The notes under the pieces are model-generated. The model was not told where the DNA came from and did no database searches. It saw only the letters and a program-made list of their open reading frames with translations. Shown here piece by piece: positions 39,516 through 48,514 of a stretch of DNA of 64,000 nucleotides; the first letter of the stretch is position 1, and every line of letters begins with the position of its first letter. The position numbers were made by a program, and so were the translations under genes. The stretch is taken from contig NZ_CP093280.1 in the NCBI RefSeq assembly GCF_026651855.1, forward strand, positions 6,780,501 through 6,844,500. Direction: 5' to 3'. Origin of the DNA: Pseudomonas silvicola (GTDB taxonomy: Bacteria > Pseudomonadota > Gammaproteobacteria > Pseudomonadales > Pseudomonadaceae).

Positions 39516-40301
39516 TCAGCGGGCCCGTGCCAGTTCGCGCAGCCACTGCAAGGCCTCGGTGGCCATGGGCTGGTATTGGTTGAGAATATCCCCCAGGGTC
39601 AGCCACAGGATCAACATGCCCATGACCAGCGTCAGCGGGAAGCCGATGGAGAAGATGTTCAGCTGCGGCGCGGCGCGGGTCATCACGCCAAAGGCAATGT
39701 TGACCACCAGCAGCGCGGTGATGGCCGGCAGCACGAGAATCACTGACGCCGCCAGCACCCAGCTCATGTGCATGATCACTTCCCAGAACTGGTTGACCAG
39801 CAGGCCACCGCCCACGGGCAAGGTGGTGAAGCTCTCCACCAGCACCTCGAACACCACCAGGTGGCCGTTCATGGCCAGGAACAGCAACGTCACCAGCATG
39901 GTGAAGAACTGCCCTACCACGGCCGTCTGCACGCCGTTGACCGGGTCATTCATGGACGCAAAGCCCATGCCCATCTGAATGGCCAGGATCTGCCCGGCGA
40001 TCAGGAACGCCTGAAACAGCATTTGCAGGGAAAAGCCCAGCAAGGACCCGATGATGATCTGCTCACCCGCCAGCATCAGCCCTTGCAGGCTCAGGGCGTC
40101 CACCACCGGCATGGGTGGCAGGGTCGGCGAGATCACCACGGTAATGGCCAAAGCCAGGTACAGGCGGATGCGCTTGGGCACCATGGTGGTCCCGAACACC
40201 GGCATGGCCATCAGCATGGAGCCCACGCGAAACAGCGGCAGCATGAAGCTGGCGACCCAGGCGCCGATCTGCGCGTCGGTCAGGTGCAGGAGCGGGTTCA
40301 T
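39516..40301 (-). CDS. fliR: Flagellar export gate protein FliR
   Basis: FliR is part of the FliP5Q4R1 export pore. Start MNPLLHLTDAQIGAWV at 40301 overlaps the fliQ stop as ATGA, giving 261 residues with about six hydrophobic spans. An upstream open extension is not homologous. flhB follows after 1 bp. Confidence 0.95.
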   Translation of the reverse strand: MNPLLHLTDAQIGAWVASFMLPLFRVGSMLMAMPVFGTTMVPKRIRLYLALAITVVISPTLPPMPVVDALSLQGLMLAGEQIIIGSLLGFSLQMLFQAFLIAGQILAIQMGMGFASMNDPVNGVQTAVVGQFFTMLVTLLFLAMNGHLVVFEVLVESFTTLPVGGGLLVNQFWEVIMHMSWVLAASVILVLPAITALLVVNIAFGVMTRAAPQLNIFSIGFPLTLVMGMLILWLTLGDILNQYQPMATEALQWLRELARAR

Positions 40302-40567
40302 CCAATCAACTGCGGAATGCTGGTGTACAGGTTGGTGATGTACTCCATGAACGTACGCACCAGCCACGGCCCGACGATGATCAGGGTGATGAGCATCACC
40401 AGCAGGCGCGGCAGGAAGCTGAGCGTCTGTTCGTTGATCTGCGTCGCGGCCTGGAACATCGCCACGATCAGGCCCACCACCAGGCTGGGCACCACCAGGA
40501 TGCCGACCATCATGGTGGTCAGCCACAGCGCGTTGCGAAACAGGTCCACAGCCACTTCAGGGGTCAT
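40298..40567 (-). CDS. fliQ: Flagellar export gate protein FliQ
   Basis: This 89-residue protein has two membrane spans, starting MTPEVAVDLFRNALWL, with the family segment QAATQINEQTLSFLPR. It forms the outer part of the export pore. It lies 20 bp after fliP and overlaps fliR by 4 bp. Confidence 0.96.
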   Translation of the reverse strand: MTPEVAVDLFRNALWLTTMMVGILVVPSLVVGLIVAMFQAATQINEQTLSFLPRLLVMLITLIIVGPWLVRTFMEYITNLYTSIPQLIG

Positions 40568-40587
40568 GACGAATCTCCGTGCGGGTC

Positions 40588-41340
40588 TCAGACGCCGCCA
40601 AAACTGCTGGCCAGGGTACCGATGATCAGTGCCCAGCCATCCACCAGCACGAACAGCATGATCTTGAACGGCAGCGAGATGATCAGCGGCGACAGCATCA
40701 TCATACCCATCGCCATCAGCACGCTCGCCACTACCAGGTCGATGATCAGAAACGGAATGAAGATCATGAAGCCGATCTGGAACGCCGTCTTCAACTCCGA
40801 GGTGACGAAGGCCGGCACCACGATGGTCAGCGGCGCCTGGTCGGGGCTGGCGATGTCGGTGCGGTGGGACAGGCGCATGAACAGGTCCAGGTCACTCTGG
40901 CGCGTCTGTGCCAGCATGAAATCCTTCACCGGCCCCTCGGCCTTGAGCACCGCGTCCTGGGCGCTGAGCTTCTCCGCCAGGTAGGGCTGCAGGGCCTGCT
41001 GGTTCACCTTGTCGAACACCGGCGCCATGATGAACAGCGTCAGGAACAGCGCCATGCCCGTCAGCAACTGGTTGGACGGCGTCTGCTGCAGGCCCAGGGC
41101 CTGGCGCAGAATGGAGAAGACGATGATGATGCGGGTAAAGCTGGTCATCAGCATGACGAACGCCGGGATAAAGCTCAGCGCGGTCATGATCAGCAGAATC
41201 TGCAGGCTGACCGAATACTCCTGCTGACCGTTGGCGCCGGTGCCCAGGGTGATCGCCGGGATCGACAACGGGTCGGCGGCCAGCGCCAGTGGCGCAGCCA
41301 TTACCAGAGCCAGGGTCAAGAAAAAGCGCAGCGCGCCCAT
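40588..41340 (-). CDS. fliP: Flagellar export gate protein FliP
   Basis: FliP is the main export-pore subunit. The 250-residue protein has a cleavable N-terminal signal ([21 protein letters not shown]), then [26 protein letters not shown] and the C-terminal [12 protein letters not shown]. Its ATG shares a base with the fliO stop (TGATG). Confidence 0.96.
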   Translation of the reverse strand: MGALRFFLTLALVMAAPLALAADPLSIPAITLGTGANGQQEYSVSLQILLIMTALSFIPAFVMLMTSFTRIIIVFSILRQALGLQQTPSNQLLTGMALFLTLFIMAPVFDKVNQQALQPYLAEKLSAQDAVLKAEGPVKDFMLAQTRQSDLDLFMRLSHRTDIASPDQAPLTIVVPAFVTSELKTAFQIGFMIFIPFLIIDLVVASVLMAMGMMMLSPLIISLPFKIMLFVLVDGWALIIGTLASSFGGV

Positions 41341-41804
41341 CAGTGCTTATCCTTATGATCCTTGCCCAACAGCTCCATCAGGCGCTGGGCGAATTCCGGG
41401 GTGGCCGTGGTGGCCTTGGCCGGTTTTTCGATGGGGTGCTGCAGCACGTGCAGCGGCGCGATACGGCCTGGGCTGAGGCCCAGCAGGATCTGTTCGGACC
41501 CCACTTGCACCAGCACCAGGCGGTCCCGCGGGCCCAGGGCTCGGGAGCCCAGCAGTTCGATCACCTGGCCGCCATGGGGCGTGGCCTGCTGAACCCGACG
41601 CAGCACCCAGGCCAAGGCGAATATCACCCCGATCACCAGCAGCAGGCCGAGCATCAGTTGAGTCAACTGGGCGGCCATGCCGCCCCCCAGGGCCGAGCCC
41701 ACGGCCACCGGCGCGGGCGCAGGGTCCGCGGCGGCCGGCGCCAGGGTCTGCGCCGCGAAGGCTGGCAACGGCAGGGCCAGCAGCAGCGTCAGCAGGCGGC
41801 CCAT
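41340..41804 (-). CDS. fliO: Flagellar export assembly protein FliO
   Basis: FliO helps assemble FliP rings. The 154-residue protein has an N-terminal signal-like stretch, a membrane span (about residues 35-65, [20 protein letters not shown]) and a cytoplasmic domain with [20 protein letters not shown]. It lies 1 bp after fliN. Confidence 0.93.
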   Translation of the reverse strand: MGRLLTLLLALPLPAFAAQTLAPAAADPAPAPVAVGSALGGGMAAQLTQLMLGLLLVIGVIFALAWVLRRVQQATPHGGQVIELLGSRALGPRDRLVLVQVGSEQILLGLSPGRIAPLHVLQHPIEKPAKATTATPEFAQRLMELLGKDHKDKH

Positions 41805-41805
41805 G

Positions 41806-42273
41806 TCAGCGCAGCTTCTTGATGCGTTCGCTGGGGCTGATCACGTCGGTCAGGCGAATGCCGAACTTTTCGTTGACCACCACCACTTCGCCGTGGGCGA
41901 TCAGCGTGCCATTGACCAGCACGTCCAGCGGCTCACCGGCCAGGCGGTCGAGCTCGATCACCGACCCCTGGTTGAGCTGCAGCAGGTTACGGATGTTGAT
42001 GTCGGTGGCGCCCACTTCCATGGAGATGGTCACGGGGATGTCCAGGATCACGTCCAGGTTCGGGCCTTCCAGGTTCACCGGGCCGGTGTGCTTGGGCGAG
42101 CTGCCGAATTCTTCCATCGGCAGGCGCGAACCCGAGGCCGAGTGACCGGCGTCGGCGGCCAGCAGTGCATCAATGTCGTTCTGCCCGGCGTCGCCGGACT
42201 CACCCAGGGCCGCGGCCCACTCATCGGCCAGGGCCTGGTCTTCCGGGGAAGTCATTTCGTGTTCGTCAGCCAT
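41806..42273 (-). CDS. fliN: Flagellar motor switch protein FliN
   Basis: FliN forms the base of the C-ring with FliM. The 155-residue protein has an acidic N-terminus and a C-terminal SpoA domain: LDVILDIPVTISMEVGATDI and LDVLVNGTLIAHGEVVVVNE. It follows fliM by 53 bp. Confidence 0.95.
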   Translation of the reverse strand: MADEHEMTSPEDQALADEWAAALGESGDAGQNDIDALLAADAGHSASGSRLPMEEFGSSPKHTGPVNLEGPNLDVILDIPVTISMEVGATDINIRNLLQLNQGSVIELDRLAGEPLDVLVNGTLIAHGEVVVVNEKFGIRLTDVISPSERIKKLR

Positions 42274-42326
42274 CAGAGGTCCTCGACGGTCATTGAATTC
42301 AGGGTTGGAACCTTATCGACAGCGCC

Positions 42327-43295
42327 TCAACGGCGCTCGATCGGCTCGATCACTTGCAACGCCAGGTTACCCTTGTGGGAACCGAGCTTGGCTTTGAACG
42401 AAGGAACGCCGTTGGCGCGCATGACCAGCTCTTCCGGCAACTCCACCGGAATCACATCGCCCGGCTGCATGTGCAGGATGTCGCGCAACCGCAGCTGGCG
42501 CCGCGCCACCGTCGCCCCGATCGGTACGCTGACGTCCAGCAGGTCTTCACGCAGGGCCTTGCTCCAGCGCTCGTCCTGGTCGTCCAGGTCGGACTGGAAG
42601 CCGGCGTCGAGCATTTCGCGCACCGGCTCGATCATCGAGTACGGCATGGTCACGTGCAGGTCGCCGCCACCGCCATCGAGTTCGATGTGGAAGGTAGACA
42701 CCACCACCGCTTCGCTCGGGCCGACGATGTTGGCCATGGCCGGGTTCACTTCGGAGTTGATGTACTCGAAGTTGACTTCCATGATGGCCTGCCAGGCTTC
42801 CTTCAGGTCGATGAAGGCCTGGTCCAGCACCATGCGTACCACGCGCAGCTCGGTGGGGGTGAATTCCCGCCCCTCGATCTTGGCGTGGCGGCCGTCGCCG
42901 CCAAAGAAGTTGTCCACCAGCTTGAACACCAGCTTGGCGTCGAGGATGAACAGCCCGGTGCCGCGCAACGGCTTGATCTTCACCAGGTTGAGGCTGGTAG
43001 GCACGTACAGCGAATGCACGTACTCACCGAACTTCATCACCTGCACGCCGCCCACCGCCACGTCCGCGGAGCGGCGCAGCAGGTTGAACATGCTGATGCG
43101 GGTGTAGCGGGCGAAACGCTCGTTGATCATTTCCAGGGTCGGCATGCGCCCACGGACGATACGGTCCTGGCTGGTCAGGTCGTAACTCTTGACGCTGCCC
43201 GGCTCCCCGATGCTTTCGGTCTGCACCAGCCCATCGTCGACGCCGTGCAGCAGCGCGTCGATCTCATCCTGGGACAGCAGGTCTTGCACGGCCAT
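42327..43295 (-). CDS. fliM: Flagellar motor switch protein FliM
   Basis: FliM binds CheY-P and sets rotation direction. The 322-residue protein starts MAVQDLLSQDEIDALLHGV, where LSQDEIDALL is the CheY-binding peptide, followed by the CheC-like middle domain and a C-terminal SpoA domain. It lies 9 bp after fliL. Confidence 0.96.
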   Translation of the reverse strand: MAVQDLLSQDEIDALLHGVDDGLVQTESIGEPGSVKSYDLTSQDRIVRGRMPTLEMINERFARYTRISMFNLLRRSADVAVGGVQVMKFGEYVHSLYVPTSLNLVKIKPLRGTGLFILDAKLVFKLVDNFFGGDGRHAKIEGREFTPTELRVVRMVLDQAFIDLKEAWQAIMEVNFEYINSEVNPAMANIVGPSEAVVVSTFHIELDGGGGDLHVTMPYSMIEPVREMLDAGFQSDLDDQDERWSKALREDLLDVSVPIGATVARRQLRLRDILHMQPGDVIPVELPEELVMRANGVPSFKAKLGSHKGNLALQVIEPIERR

Positions 43296-43304
43296 GTCGT
43301 GTTC

Positions 43305-43802
43305 CTACTGCAATACGAAGTTAGTGAAAAGCAGCTGGTCGATGACCGGCTTGCCGACTTCTTTCTGCGCCACGGCCTGCACGGCGGCAGTGGCCTTCTG
43401 ACGCAGCATTTCCACGCCGACCGGGGTGGCCAGGGTGGTGAAGTTCTCACCGGAGAACATCATCACCAGGTTGTTGCGAATCACGGGCATGTGCACCATC
43501 AGGGCGTCCAGGTCGGCCTTGTCGCGCCCCTGCATGGTCAGGCTGACCTGCATGTAGCGGTCACGGCCGTCCTGCTTGAAGTTGACCACGAAGGCCGGCG
43601 TCATCGGCTCGTAGATGGCCGGCTGCTTGCCTGCCGCGGCGGCTGGCGCCTCGGCCGGCTTGGCCTCTGCCCCCTTGTGCAGGAAGAACCAGGTAGCGCC
43701 CACCGACGCCCCTACCACTACCAGCAGCACAATGACAAAAAGCAGAATCATCTTGAGTTTGCCTTTGCCTGCGGGTTCTTTCTCTGCTTCGGTCTTTGCC
43801 AT
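43305..43802 (-). CDS. fliL: Flagellar stator-associated protein FliL
   Basis: FliL surrounds and supports stator units. The 165-residue protein has one N-terminal membrane span (MILLFVIVLLVVVGASVGAT) and a periplasmic domain with the family C-terminal part (VEMLRQKATAAVQ, ending QLLFTNFVLQ). It is the first gene of the fliL-to-flhB run. Confidence 0.94.
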   Translation of the reverse strand: MAKTEAEKEPAGKGKLKMILLFVIVLLVVVGASVGATWFFLHKGAEAKPAEAPAAAAGKQPAIYEPMTPAFVVNFKQDGRDRYMQVSLTMQGRDKADLDALMVHMPVIRNNLVMMFSGENFTTLATPVGVEMLRQKATAAVQAVAQKEVGKPVIDQLLFTNFVLQ

Positions 43803-43852
43803 GCCAATAATCCGTCACTAATCGGGGGTTAACGCTTGCCTGCACAGGGTTG

Positions 43853-43868
43853 AGCAAGTGTTATGCCA
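43853..43868 (-). promoter_or_regulatory. Candidate sigma54 promoter of fliL operon
   Basis: Minus strand TGGCATA-ACAC-TTGCT keeps GG and GC at 10-bp spacing and matches the consensus TGGCACG-N4-TTGCW well. It is about 50 bp ahead of fliL. The fliL operon is a sigma54 target in P. aeruginosa. Confidence 0.75.
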
Positions 43869-43897
43869 GATTGCGAGGGAGGGCGGTTTTGCCGCGA

Positions 43898-43925
43898 CGG
43901 ATTCCCAGGCAAGCCTGGGAATCCG
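43898..43925 (-). terminator. Hairpin after fliK
   Basis: cggattcccaggc (43898-43910) is exactly complementary to gcctgggaatccg (43913-43925). It starts 4 bp after the fliK stop and probably separates fliK from the fliL transcript, though no T run follows. Confidence 0.6.
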
Positions 43926-43929
43926 TGAT

Positions 43930-45399
43930 TCAGGCGTAGTAGTCGATGGCGCTGGTGCCGACCACGACCTGCTGCACGGTGGGTTCCGACGCCAGGGGGG
44001 AGGCCGCGTCGATGCCGTCCAGGCTGTCACCGCCGCCAGTGCCGCGCGCGGTGCGCTGGCTCTGCCGGGCCTGGTCCTGGGAGGACTGGCGCGACTGGTC
44101 GGAGACGTTGACGTCAAGCTGGCCCATGCCCTGCTCGGCGAACATGTCCTTGAGGCGGCCCTGCTGGCTTTCCAGCGCTTCGCGCACGTGCACGTGGGCG
44201 CTGGTGAAGGTCACGGTCTGCTGATCGGGCGTCATGTCCACGCGAATGTTCAGGCGCCCGAGCTCAGCCGGCGTCAGCTGGATGTCGGCCGACTTGAGGT
44301 TCTGGCTGGACAGGTACATCACTCGGTTGACCACGCCTTCGGTCCAACCGCTCTGGTTCATCGCCAACTGGGTGGTGGGCGCCTGCACGGGCGTGGCAGT
44401 CGCAGTCTTGGCGGTGGTAGCACTGGTGTCGGTCATGGCCGCCAGGCGATTGGCGAAGTTGTCCATGCGGGTGTCGGCCGAGGCACCCTTGATGTCTTTG
44501 AGGCCATCATCGATCTGGCTGCCAAAGGCCTTGTCGCTGAGCTCGCTTTCGCCCGACGATTTCTGTTGCACCACCATGCTGGCCAGGCCCGAGGCGAAGC
44601 TCTGGTCAGCGTCGGAGCTGATCGCATCCTGGGTCGCGCTCTTGTCGTTGGTCTGGGCATGGGCCGAGGTCGTGCCCTGAGCCTTGGCGTTCTGCTCCAG
44701 CGCCAGGCGCAGGGTAGGCATATTGGCCAGGGGGTCGTCCTTGGATGGGTCGAAGCTGTCAGTGTCCGACGTGCCGGCAGTAGTGTCTTGCGCCGGCGCG
44801 GGCACCTGGGCCAATGCCGCGGCCTGAGCCGGGTCTGGCGTGACCACCGGTTGCTGGGCCTGGACCAGCGCCGGGTCAGGCACGGCCGCCACCGCCACGG
44901 TCGGGTCCGGCGTGACCACGGGGGCCGCCTGGGCGGTGGCGTCAGGGGTGGCGCTGTCAGTGTCGGTGACGTCGTCGGCCTGATCGTCATCCTTGCTCTT
45001 GTCAGCCTGGTCCGCTTTGCCGGCCTTGTCCGCCCTGGCGCTCTGGTCAGCCTTGCCGGAAGCATCAGTCTTGGCACCCTTGTCAGCCTGGGCTGTCTTG
45101 TGGGCAGGCAAGTTCTTGCCGCTATCGGCAACGGCCGGCTTGCTGGCGGCAGTCTCCTTGTCGCTGGCGGCCTTGGTCTTGCCGACCGTGGCCACCTGGT
45201 CCTGCTGCTTGCTGGCCTGCGGGTGGTCTACCCCGGCGACCTTGGTCGTGGTGGCCTGGGACTGTTTGGCATAGACCTTGGCAAAGTCCGCGGACGTGTC
45301 CTTGGCGGGCTCGGCGGCCTTGCTCAGGCTGGCCAGCGTGCTGGCTTGAGTGCTCGCCGTGCTGGTGATCTGCAAGAGAGGATTTGACGCGACTGACAT
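43930..45399 (-). CDS. fliK: Flagellar hook-length control protein FliK
   Basis: FliK measures the hook and triggers the FlhB substrate switch. The 489-residue protein has a long low-complexity N-terminal ruler rich in Ala, Asp, Lys and Gln (to about residue 340). The C-terminal hook-length domain contains LTPAELGRLNIRVDMTPDQ and FAEQGMGQLDVNV. It has its own candidate sigma54 promoter and a hairpin after it. Confidence 0.93.
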   Translation of the reverse strand: MSVASNPLLQITSTASTQASTLASLSKAAEPAKDTSADFAKVYAKQSQATTTKVAGVDHPQASKQQDQVATVGKTKAASDKETAASKPAVADSGKNLPAHKTAQADKGAKTDASGKADQSARADKAGKADQADKSKDDDQADDVTDTDSATPDATAQAAPVVTPDPTVAVAAVPDPALVQAQQPVVTPDPAQAAALAQVPAPAQDTTAGTSDTDSFDPSKDDPLANMPTLRLALEQNAKAQGTTSAHAQTNDKSATQDAISSDADQSFASGLASMVVQQKSSGESELSDKAFGSQIDDGLKDIKGASADTRMDNFANRLAAMTDTSATTAKTATATPVQAPTTQLAMNQSGWTEGVVNRVMYLSSQNLKSADIQLTPAELGRLNIRVDMTPDQQTVTFTSAHVHVREALESQQGRLKDMFAEQGMGQLDVNVSDQSRQSSQDQARQSQRTARGTGGGDSLDGIDAASPLASEPTVQQVVVGTSAIDYYA

Positions 45400-45448
45400 T
45401 GACAGGTCTCCGCTGCACTGAAATCGGGGGTACAGGTGCAGTGGCTAC

Positions 45449-45464
45449 AGCAAGAGTCGGGCCA
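45449..45464 (-). promoter_or_regulatory. Candidate sigma54 promoter of fliK
   Basis: Minus strand TGGCCCG-ACTC-TTGCT, with GG and GC at 10-bp spacing and only one mismatch to TGGCACG-N4-TTGCW. It lies about 50 bp ahead of fliK in the 185-bp gap after hptB. Confidence 0.72.
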
Positions 45465-45584
45465 GGTTTGTAAGAACGCCGACATACAACAGCACCGGCC
45501 CGTAGCAGCGGACCTGGCCGCGTCACAGCCGCCGCGCAGTATCAGGCACACCGCGCATGGCGCAGATGCGACCACACATCGGTT

Positions 45585-45929
45585 TCAGCAGGGAAAACGC
45601 TGACGCTCGTCGCGGTAGAGGCGGCGCACTTCGGCGAACTCATGATCAATGCGGTTGACCAGGTCTTCGATGTCATTGAGCGGCGGATGCTTGACGCGCT
45701 CCTCCAGCTGGCGACACAAGTCCGCCAACTGGGTGGCTCCCATGTTGCTGCTGCTGCCCTTGAAGCTATGAGCCGCCTGGCCCAGTTGCTGCGGGTCAGT
45801 GGCGCGGTGCAGTTCGTTCAGGCGCACTTCCGAATCGGTCAGGAAGGTATCCAGCAACAAGGGATACTCTTCTTCCATGACTTCCTGCAGCGCGCTGAGC
45901 ACGTCGTAGTCGAGATGCTGGTTGGACAC
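45585..45929 (-). CDS. hptB: Histidine phosphotransfer protein HptB
   Basis: This 114-residue single Hpt domain has phospho-His54 in AAHSFKGSSSNMGA. In P. aeruginosa HptB receives phosphate from several hybrid kinases and passes it to HsbR. It lies 26 bp after hsbR. The name comes from family and operon order. Confidence 0.9.
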   Translation of the reverse strand: MSNQHLDYDVLSALQEVMEEEYPLLLDTFLTDSEVRLNELHRATDPQQLGQAAHSFKGSSSNMGATQLADLCRQLEERVKHPPLNDIEDLVNRIDHEFAEVRRLYRDERQRFPC

Positions 45930-45955
45930 TTGTTCGCTCCTTGATCAAGCCTGAA

Positions 45956-47662
45956 TTATGCCAGAGCCTCCCAGGTAAATTCCACGCAGGCGCTGCGACC
46001 GTCCTCGGACCACTGCGCGCTGCGGCTCAATTGCCTGATCAGCTTGAGGCCACGGCCGGAAAGCCCCGTCTCCTCGGCGTCACGGGCGATCACTTGGCGC
46101 GCGTCGAAGCCATGGCCGCTGTCTTCGACGTCGATGGTCAGGCGCCCGCCCGTACCTTCCGGTTGCACCAGAAAGTGCATGCGCACATAACCGTCCTTCA
46201 ACTGGTTCAGGCGAGTATTACGTTGGTCATAGTATTGCGCAAACCCTTCGGCGTCACGCTTGAGGCTGGAGTCCAGCCCCAGCACGCCATGTTCCAGCGC
46301 ATTGGAGTAGAGCTCCGAGAGGACGCTGTACAGCGCCCCGCTCTGGGCCCGCAGGCCGTGGATTTCCTGCAGCAGTTGCAACAGGTAGGGCAAAGGGTTG
46401 AAGCGTTTGAGGGTGTCGGCCCGCAGCTCCAGGCTCATGGACCAGTTCAGCGGGCTCGAGGCACCGCTGTCGGAATAGATGGTCGCGGGCTGCTCCAGCG
46501 AATCGGGCTCGACCATCTCGACCTGAACCATGCTGACATCGTCGCGCGACTCGCCACGGAAGGCCTTGAGCGCGGCATGGATATCCTCGAACAGCAGGTC
46601 GGGGTTGCGGTTGAGTTCGAATACCCGCTGCAGGCGCTCCACGCCGAACAGCTCCTCATCGCTGTCGGCGGTGTCGATCACCCCGTCGGAGCACAGGAAC
46701 AGGCGGTCACCGGGCACCATGGAAAAAACCTCGGTCTTTTCCTGAAAACTGGCACGTGACAGCACGCCCAACGGCAAGTGGCGCGAACGTAGCGGTATAT
46801 GCTCGTCGCTCGCCATGCGCCGCAGGTAGCCGTCAGGCATACCGCCGTTCCACACCTCCACTACCTGGCGTTGAAAGTTCAGGTACAGCAATGTGGCGCA
46901 GCAGAACATGTCCACCGGCAGGATGCGTTTGAGCTTGGCATTCATTTCCCGCAGGATTTCCGCCATCCCGTAGCCCTTGGCGGTCATGCCATAGAACACT
47001 TCCGCCAGGGGCATGGCGCCCACCGCCGCTGGCAGGCCGTGGCCGGTGAAGTCGCCCAGCAGCAGGTGCATACCGCCCGAAGGGGTAAAGGCGGCCAGCA
47101 ACAGGTCGCCGTTGAACAGCGCGTAGGGCGACTGCAGGTAGCGAATGTTCGGGGAACTGAGGCAGCCGGAGTGGGCCACCTGGTCGAACACCGCCTTGGC
47201 CACGCGCTGCTCGTTGAGCAGGTAGCCGTGGTGGCGGGTGATCTGGTCTCGCTGGTCCAGCACCGTGGCCTGCAAGCGACGCAAGCGGTCCATGGCCTTG
47301 ATCTTGGCGGCCAGGATCACCTGGTTATAGGGTTTGGCCAGAAAATCGTCGCCCCCGGCCTCCAGGCAACGCACCAGCGCCTGCTCTTCGGTCATGGACG
47401 TGAGGAAAATGATCGGCACCAGCGCGTCACCCGCCAGCTCCTTGATCTGCCGGGCCGCCTCGAAGCCGTCGATCACCGGCATCATGGCGTCCAGCAGCAC
47501 CAGTTGCGGGCGGCGAGCCTGGAAGACCTCGATGGCCTCCTGGCCATCGCTGGCCGTCAACACCCGATGGCCCTGGCGCCGCACGATGCTGGACAACAAC
47601 ATGCGGTCGGTCATGTTGTCATCGGCGATCAGAACGGTCAGCGGTTCACTGGCCGCCAGCAT
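45956..47662 (-). CDS. hsbR: Response regulator HsbR (receiver, PP2C phosphatase, anti-sigma kinase)
   Basis: This 568-residue protein joins three domains: a receiver with phosphoacceptor in VLLDAMMPVID (about residues 1-130), a SpoIIE/PP2C phosphatase domain (GDFTGHGLPAAVG, FLCSDGVIDTAD) and a C-terminal HATPase anti-sigma-kinase domain (ELYSNALEHGVLG, VEDSGHGFD). It phosphorylates or dephosphorylates HsbA according to its own phosphorylation state, controlling FlgM and swimming versus biofilm choices in P. aeruginosa. It lies between hsbA (2 bp) and hptB. Confidence 0.9.
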   Translation of the reverse strand: MLAASEPLTVLIADDNMTDRMLLSSIVRRQGHRVLTASDGQEAIEVFQARRPQLVLLDAMMPVIDGFEAARQIKELAGDALVPIIFLTSMTEEQALVRCLEAGGDDFLAKPYNQVILAAKIKAMDRLRRLQATVLDQRDQITRHHGYLLNEQRVAKAVFDQVAHSGCLSSPNIRYLQSPYALFNGDLLLAAFTPSGGMHLLLGDFTGHGLPAAVGAMPLAEVFYGMTAKGYGMAEILREMNAKLKRILPVDMFCCATLLYLNFQRQVVEVWNGGMPDGYLRRMASDEHIPLRSRHLPLGVLSRASFQEKTEVFSMVPGDRLFLCSDGVIDTADSDEELFGVERLQRVFELNRNPDLLFEDIHAALKAFRGESRDDVSMVQVEMVEPDSLEQPATIYSDSGASSPLNWSMSLELRADTLKRFNPLPYLLQLLQEIHGLRAQSGALYSVLSELYSNALEHGVLGLDSSLKRDAEGFAQYYDQRNTRLNQLKDGYVRMHFLVQPEGTGGRLTIDVEDSGHGFDARQVIARDAEETGLSGRGLKLIRQLSRSAQWSEDGRSACVEFTWEALA

Positions 47663-47664
47663 GC

Positions 47665-47970
47665 TTATTGAATCTCGAACAGTTTGTCGAAATTGGAAAT
47701 CGCGAGGATTTTCTTCACGTCACTGTTGCTGTTCACCAGCCGGACCTTGGCGGAGTCACCGCCGGCATGGTCACGCAACAGTAGCAGCATGCCCAGCGCC
47801 GAGCTGTCCAGGTAAGTGGTCTGCTTGAGGTCGATGCGGTATGCCTTGGGCTTTTCGTTGACGCGCTCGTAGGCGTTGCGAAAATCCTGATGGGAGCCGA
47901 AGTCGAAGCGCCCCTGAATGCTGATAGTGAGCTCTTTCCCTTCAGCGGAGTAGTCAGCGTTTACGGCCAT
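47665..47970 (-). CDS. hsbA: Anti-anti-sigma factor HsbA (STAS domain)
   Basis: This is a 101-residue STAS protein starting MAVNADYSAEGKELTISIQG. The phosphorylated serine is in TYLDSSALGML (Ser56 or Ser57). In P. aeruginosa unphosphorylated HsbA binds the anti-sigma factor FlgM and frees FliA. The upstream open extension is not homologous. It lies 88 bp after fliJ. Confidence 0.9.
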   Translation of the reverse strand: MAVNADYSAEGKELTISIQGRFDFGSHQDFRNAYERVNEKPKAYRIDLKQTTYLDSSALGMLLLLRDHAGGDSAKVRLVNSNSDVKKILAISNFDKLFEIQ

Positions 47971-48058
47971 GGACGAAATTCCTTTAAATGAGCCAGCTCC
48001 GTACAAGGTGTAGCATCGTGCACGGCCTCCGGCAACCTGCGCCTTTACAAATAGTTGG

Positions 48059-48508
48059 CTAGAAGCTGCTCTGGCGAGGCAAGCGCTGGGACAATTCGTC
48101 GAGCAACTTCTGCTCGCGCTTGTCTTCCAGTTGCCGGGCCTCATCGATATAGCGCTGCACCAGTTTGCGCAGGCCTTCAACGCGGGCATAAGCCTGTTGC
48201 CAGGTCACCCGGGCATTGTCCAGATTCTTCTGGTGCCATGCCAGGCTCTGCTTCTGTTGGGCAACGGCGGTTTCCAATTGGTTCAAAAAGCGCTGGTAGT
48301 TCATCAGCCACTGGCCAGACACACCCTTGCTGCCATAGGTATGCCACTGGGCCTGGTAATCTTCGCGGTAGCGGTCAAGTTCGGCCAGCTTGGTTTCCGA
48401 CAGCCGCACTTGGCCCTGGAAATGCCCCAAACGCTGGGCAGCGGTACGCTCGGCCTTTTCGGCCATGTCGACGACAGGGGTCAGGCGCGCGGCGCGGCTG
48501 GTGGCCAT
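48059..48508 (-). CDS. fliJ: Flagellar export chaperone FliJ
   Basis: FliJ is the coiled-coil stalk of the export ATPase. The 149-residue protein is almost wholly helical and charged, with QLEDKREQKLLDELSQRL near the C-terminus. It lies 6 bp after fliI. Confidence 0.93.
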   Translation of the reverse strand: MATSRAARLTPVVDMAEKAERTAAQRLGHFQGQVRLSETKLAELDRYREDYQAQWHTYGSKGVSGQWLMNYQRFLNQLETAVAQQKQSLAWHQKNLDNARVTWQQAYARVEGLRKLVQRYIDEARQLEDKREQKLLDELSQRLPRQSSF

Positions 48509-48514
48509 GGCCTA

